Below are positions 59,783 through 64,000 of a stretch of DNA of 64,000 bases, in pieces. Origin of the DNA: Bigelowiella natans CCMP2755 (taxonomy: Eukaryota > Cercozoa > Chlorarachniophyceae); contig ADNK01000828.1 of NCBI GenBank assembly GCA_000320545.1, forward strand, positions 62,001 to 126,000, given 5' to 3'. Each line of letters opens with the position of its first letter. Positions within the stretch are counted from its first letter, which is position 1. Both the position numbers and the translations under genes were made by a program. The notes below the pieces were generated by a model. It made no database searches. It saw nothing but the letters and a program-made list of their open reading frames with translations, and was not told the origin of the DNA.

Positions 59783-62428
59783 TGCAGCTTACAAGAAATA
59801 ATATTTTTCGATTGTTTAATTCTTTAAGTAGCAATAAACATACTCGATCATGCCAGAATTGAACGCATTGTACAATAACCAGTTGGCAGAATTGATTTAA
59901 AATAGCAATAAAATTCTTCTGCTTTCAAGATCTAGACACCTGCTAAATATACAAACCTAATTGAAAATATCCATTTAGTATTTCATGCACACTCCGCACC
60001 GCTCGTACGTATCGTTTTTGAAAGATGGTATGAGTTGTTTAGATGCGACCGGCCATGCTTGGAGCTAAATGGTGTGCATGGACACATATGTGTTGAATGT
60101 CAGATAGCTGTGGTTGTGATGTGTACGAACATGAACGAGCGGCGTCACTCAATTTAGACAGGTTTACTACGCACTGCCTGCTAAATGAAATTCGATGAGC
60201 GGCGCATGCATGTGCAGCGTGGTGGTCGAGCGAGTTGCTGACGGGGCCGATGAGCTACTAACCTCTGGACTGTAGACTTAGCTAGCCTAGTGACATCATT
60301 GGTGCTTCGGCATGCCACAATGGACACTGTCATTGCTAGCCACAACTGTGTCAAATGTGTAACGAATGGCATGAATTTTCAATTGAGAGTCATTGAGCAC
60401 ACGTTTGTGTGTTTGTGTGCGCCCAGGTGTGTGCTTTTTGCGTGCGTGTGCTGAAACTTCGCACGTCCATGAAGCCAGTGTGCACACACCCTCGCATGAG
60501 CTTGCAAAACTTGTGGCACGCAAATGCAAATGCGCTAGCGTGTTCAAAAGTGGCAAGAATTTTTCAATTTTCGCCCGCTGGCAGGCGTTGAAGCGTGAGG
60601 TTTTCAAGCTGAAATTCGAAAAAAAAATCAAATTTGAACCTCAAACAGGCTCCAGTGTGCTTCCAATGTCCAATTGCAACGGTTGAGCGCGCCAGGCCGC
60701 ACGCGCAAAGCACAGTTTGTTCAAAACCCACTCGTCACCGGGATTGACACAGTTGTGCCACAGCTAGCACAACACTGAACACTGGAACAGTCGTCCATGC
60801 ATCTCCACCACGATGGACACTGCATTGCATGTCCATCATTGCCAGTCCAGAACTGGCGCTGGGCACAAATGCTTGAAAACAAGTGTGTTTGCAAACGTGT
60901 TTGAACAAACAAAATCAAATGCTTGTTTTCATGAGCTAGAGCAGTGTTTGAACAAACCAAACACGAGTTTGCAAGTGTTTGGCATTTGGAAATGATTTTC
61001 AAAAATGTTTGCATTTGTTTGAACCAAACCAAATCAAACGTGTTTGCAAACATTTTTGGAAATGTTTCAAGAAAATCACCAAAATGGAGCTTTTTGATGC
61101 GTCCAGCGTGGCCAATTGTTGCCGATGTTGCTAGCCAAATTTGAGATCGTCTGAGTTTGCGTTGTCGGTGAATTTCTGAAGAAAAATCACCCATTGAACT
61201 GCTTCAAAACGGCTTGTTTCGAAACTTTTCGTCTCATTTTTTTTCTCAGTTTTGGTCCCAAGCGAACGCCATTTGATGATCCTCGCAGATTGAATCTTTT
61301 CAATGGCAATGTGCATGCGCCATGATGCTGCATCTGCATGCGCATGATGTCCACAACAACCACGTCTGTGATGAGTTGTGAAGTTGTGTCTGTGCGATTG
61401 TTTGTTTCCTTTGCAAGTCACACGTTGCACAATGCATTCAAGTGCATTGCGATTTGGTCTGTCATGTCGTGCTTTGTCCGCAGCTGCGCGGGAACGTTTC
61501 AAATGTTTCAAATTGTTTGCAAATGATTTTCACAGGAAAACATTTGTGAACATTTTCCGCAAGGAAAATGTTTGCAAGTGTGTTTGCAAACACTTTTTCT
61601 TGTTCGAACATTGTTTGAACAAACCAAATGCTGGTTTCGCGACATGTGGGCATCACTTGTTCAAATCAAATGCTTGTTCAGAAAAAACAAAAGTGTTTCC
61701 AAACCAAAAAAATCATTTGTGCCCAGCTCTGTCTAGAACTAGAACGGTGCTGGCGCACACCACTGGACTAGCACAGCTACACCTGGACATGCTCTAGATG
61801 CCAGCATGTCAGATGACAGACATGCAATGCCATTTGGGATGACCATTGAACAAATTCAATTTGATTGATTGCATCCATCTTGCACGTCTAGCTCCAGAGC
61901 TAGCTGTGCTGGCACCGTCACAAGCGACCAATGCGATGTCTGGATGTGCCACGCTAGCATGATGCCCTCTAGCACTGCTCCCGTCAATCCATGCCAGCAT
62001 GCGCTCTGCTTTGTTTGCCATTTAGTCTAGCGCTAGCTAATCATGCTAGCTAGCTCTCTAACTTTGGCGGACGCCATTTTTCACACTCTACACATGCAGT
62101 CTAGCATCTGGCCTGCTAGGCTTCTGGCTATTTAGCTACACTAGTACATGCCAATCCTTTCTTCATGCTGTTCATGGTTAGTGGCATCGATAGCAACACA
62201 TGTCTGATGTGGTTGTGCGATAAGCGCACAATCGCAGCCGATCATGAGACGCATGCGTCAGCTAGCACACGATAGATGCGTTGTTACGCGCGCTGGAAAC
62301 TTGAAACAACTAGATAATGACGCTCTAATCTGATGTAGATTGCTATCGCGGCACACGTCAATAACATACATGCTTGTCGCAAAATACTATAACAAGTGCT
62401 ATCTTGCGGATGCTTAATTTAGTAAGAC
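59783..62428. other. Repeat-rich intergenic block
   Basis: No gene was found. 60400–61700 is dominated by GTTTGAACAAAC and TTTGCAAACA words. 61740–62150 is rich in CTAGC and GCATGC words. It contains a candidate terminal-inverted-repeat element (60858–61727). Overlapping frames on both strands reflect the palindromic composition. Confidence 0.55.
60858..61727. mobile_element. Candidate 870-bp non-autonomous element with 14-bp inverted termini
   Basis: The left end GCTGGGCACAAATG (60858–60871) is exactly reverse-complemented by CATTTGTGCCCAGC at 61714–61727. The interior is full of imperfect palindromes built on GTTTGAACAAAC and TTTGCAAAC. No transposase frame is present. No convincing target-site duplication was found, so this could instead be an aged or compound foldback repeat. 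Confidence 0.4.
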
Positions 62429-63970
62429 TCATGCATTTGGCTGTATCCATTTTTCAATATCATTGCAATACCTTCCTTCTAGCATGTCTAGAATGAGGGG
62501 CTCGGCTTGGGTACGACCCATGAAGTTTGATAAACAATTTACCATGAATTCTTTGACTTTCGAGTTTCCTTCACTCAGTTTCGTTGAGGGTTTTGAGGAA
62601 TGCTTGGCTGAGAGCTGTTTCGCTAAATTTTGCAGCGATTCACTACCGAATATATTAAATACCTGTAGGGTCAAATGCCATCGGTTTTAGTCATAAGACT
62701 ACGGAATGGGTTTTTGGTCTTTCCATTGTAACATACCATCTCCTCTAAGTTTCGTCGAACCGTTAAAAGATGACGTTGATCTAGAGGTAGCTTTAAAGTG
62801 TCAAGCGATGCCTATAATGAAGAGACTAACCGTCAGGGCGGCAGTAGTAAAGAGGATTATATTTGCATCATTCTGGTCGCTGCTACCTACTACCTTTTGT
62901 TGCTTTGACCAGAAAGTAATAGAAATAGCAAGGGGATCAAGGTTGCGAAGATGGTGCCACCAGCCAACAGGAAGATACAGTAAATCTCCTGACAGTGGAG
63001 ATATAGGGAAGGAAGTTAGAACTTAATCATTAGTAGATAGTTTGCTCATACCTGGTTGGAGAACAGCATAATGTGGCCGTGCATGCCGATACAGCGGAAA
63101 CCGGTGAAGGTCTGGATTGTCAGGATTTACCATGGCCTTTGTTTGAACAAGTTTTTGTCATCGATACTACTGTCCGATCCACTCTCAAATGTTCTTCACC
63201 TGTCTATCACAGGCATGATTGCACGGAAAAGCGTACATTCCTTGCCAATCACCAGGAGGCCATAAATAGACTTCCTTGCGTCCGCGCATTTGTGCAAACA
63301 TGTTCTCCTGCTCGTCGTAATGGGCTGGGGTTGTGGCTCCTTGCATACCAATGAGTAGGATATTTCTATCTGGAGTTCCCCATCCATACTTCTGCACTAT
63401 TCTCAGCAACCAATTCCAATTCCAAGATGCAAATTCAGATGAAAACTCCGAATGTCCTGATAAACTATGAAAGAATTTCAAGCAGCACCATTGAATCAAG
63501 ACGTTGCAATGCATATATGATAATAACTAACATCCCTTAGAAACTAACCTTTCTTGTAAGTATAACAAACCGCTTCTTCCCTTTTTGTTTCCATCTTCAT
63601 CTATTGCTGGGCCCTCTTTCGTTGTTTCCTGGACACGTTGTAAAAACTCGCTAATGGTTATGCTCTTTTCAGATGTCGGTGCCTGAAGGAACAGTCCAGC
63701 TTTTTATGATAGATATATAATTGACACATTGGAAGAAGTACAACCTTAAAGACATAAGGCCCCGTATGCTGCTCTTTTTTCCAATACCTGTTGATATTCA
63801 AGAGCAGCAATAGCAGTAGCATCTACCTTAGATGACAGTATATCTGGTGCGACATTTGTTGCACACACAATACCTAAAGTATTGGCTAGGAGACTCATAC
63901 ACTGTGACTTTCTTTGCCGCAAGCATACTTTGAATATGGCCCGGAGTCCATTTCGATTCCTTCGACTCTC
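62429..63970 (-). CDS. FIH-like JmjC Fe(II)-2OG oxygenase (5' part outside window)
   Basis: Visible exons: 63970–63874, 63787–63745, 63682–63549, 63464–63200, 63136–63052, 62988–62894, 62811–62737 and 62662–62429, all in phase. The first visible exon starts at an acceptor, so the start codon lies beyond the right edge. Family features: WTPGHIQSMLAAKKVTVYES, YLQE, ILLIGMQGATTPAHYDEQEN (HxD iron ligands), MFAQMRGRKEVYLWPP, NHACDRQ, NPDNPDLHRFPLY and PGDLLYLPVGWWHHL (distal His). This matches the order in factor-inhibiting-HIF and other JmjC hydroxylases. A C-terminal helical segment of about 80 aa (MLEGRYCNDIEKWIQPNA) follows. The substrate is unknown; asparagine or other side-chain hydroxylation is the family's usual reaction. 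Confidence 0.88.
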
Positions 63971-64000
63971 CTACATGTTACATTTTTTCTAATCTATTTG

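Noticed and set aside
60721-61797. Three ORFs of 126–157 codons on both strands
   Set aside because: Palindromic repeat DNA (GTTTGAACAAAC words) opens frames on both strands; no protein-like composition or splice structure.
63745-63822. ATG followed by poly-Leu as the start of the FIH-like gene
   Set aside because: An upstream exon (63970–63874) with FIH-like sequence joins in phase at 63787, making the poly-Leu start an intronic coincidence.

Overview
The window is nuclear DNA of a eukaryote. Almost every gene is broken by short spliceosomal introns (GT–AG, mostly about 40–280 nt). Several proteins start with a hydrophobic signal peptide followed by a basic stretch, including the plastid isoprenoid enzyme IspH and a YebC/TACO1-type translation factor. 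That leader architecture, together with the MEP pathway, suggests a photosynthetic protist with a complex (secondary) plastid. The lineage cannot be fixed from the sequence alone. A 5S rRNA gene and ATG5, DPH3, TRM9-like, CLASP-like and JmjC/cupin oxygenase genes complete a normal eukaryotic gene set.

Layout. 1–1.9 kb: repeats, no gene. 1.9–17.6 kb: seven minus-strand genes packed head to tail, none assignable to a named family; their introns are crowded with microsatellites. 18.0–21.5 kb (+): a large secreted or organellar protein with a TerB-like C-terminus. 22.2–24.4 kb: a four-helix membrane protein (−) and a small coiled-coil protein (+). 25.1–31.2 kb: two small membrane proteins (−), ATG5 (+) and a signal-peptide protein (−). 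31.2–33.6 kb: repeat block carrying a 5S rRNA gene. 33.6–37.3 kb: a tandem-PC4 protein (−) and YebC (+), divergent and both with presequences. 38.1–41.0 kb: a tandem ubiquitin-like protein (−) and a membrane-anchored protein (+). 41.0–42.4 kb: second repeat block, holding an inverted copy of the 31–32 kb repeat. 42.5–52.7 kb: ispH (−), a cupin_4/JmjC oxygenase (+), a type II membrane protein (−) and a DPH3-type zinc protein (+). 53.7–59.8 kb: a TRM9-like tRNA methyltransferase (−) divergent from a CLASP-like microtubule protein (+). 59.8–62.4 kb: repeat block with a candidate terminal-inverted-repeat element. 62.4 kb to the right edge (−): a FIH-type JmjC oxygenase whose 5' end lies outside the window.

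All exon structures were built by hand: splice signals were read, codon phase was carried across every junction, and family motifs were used where available. Confidence is high where a known family emerges (IspH, ATG5, PC4, TRM9, DPH3, CLASP, JmjC/cupin, YebC). It is moderate for orphan genes, where unbroken phase is the main evidence.

The most unusual signals concern splicing. (GTA)n/(AGT)n arrays begin exactly at 5' splice donors in several unrelated genes on both strands. Three introns of only 22–23 nt are needed, or strongly favoured, to keep reading frames open. One ATG5 junction has no usable GT donor but is flanked by an 8-bp direct repeat. In addition, the 5S rRNA gene sits inside a roughly 0.68-kb insertion that splits one of two inverted copies of a dispersed repeat.
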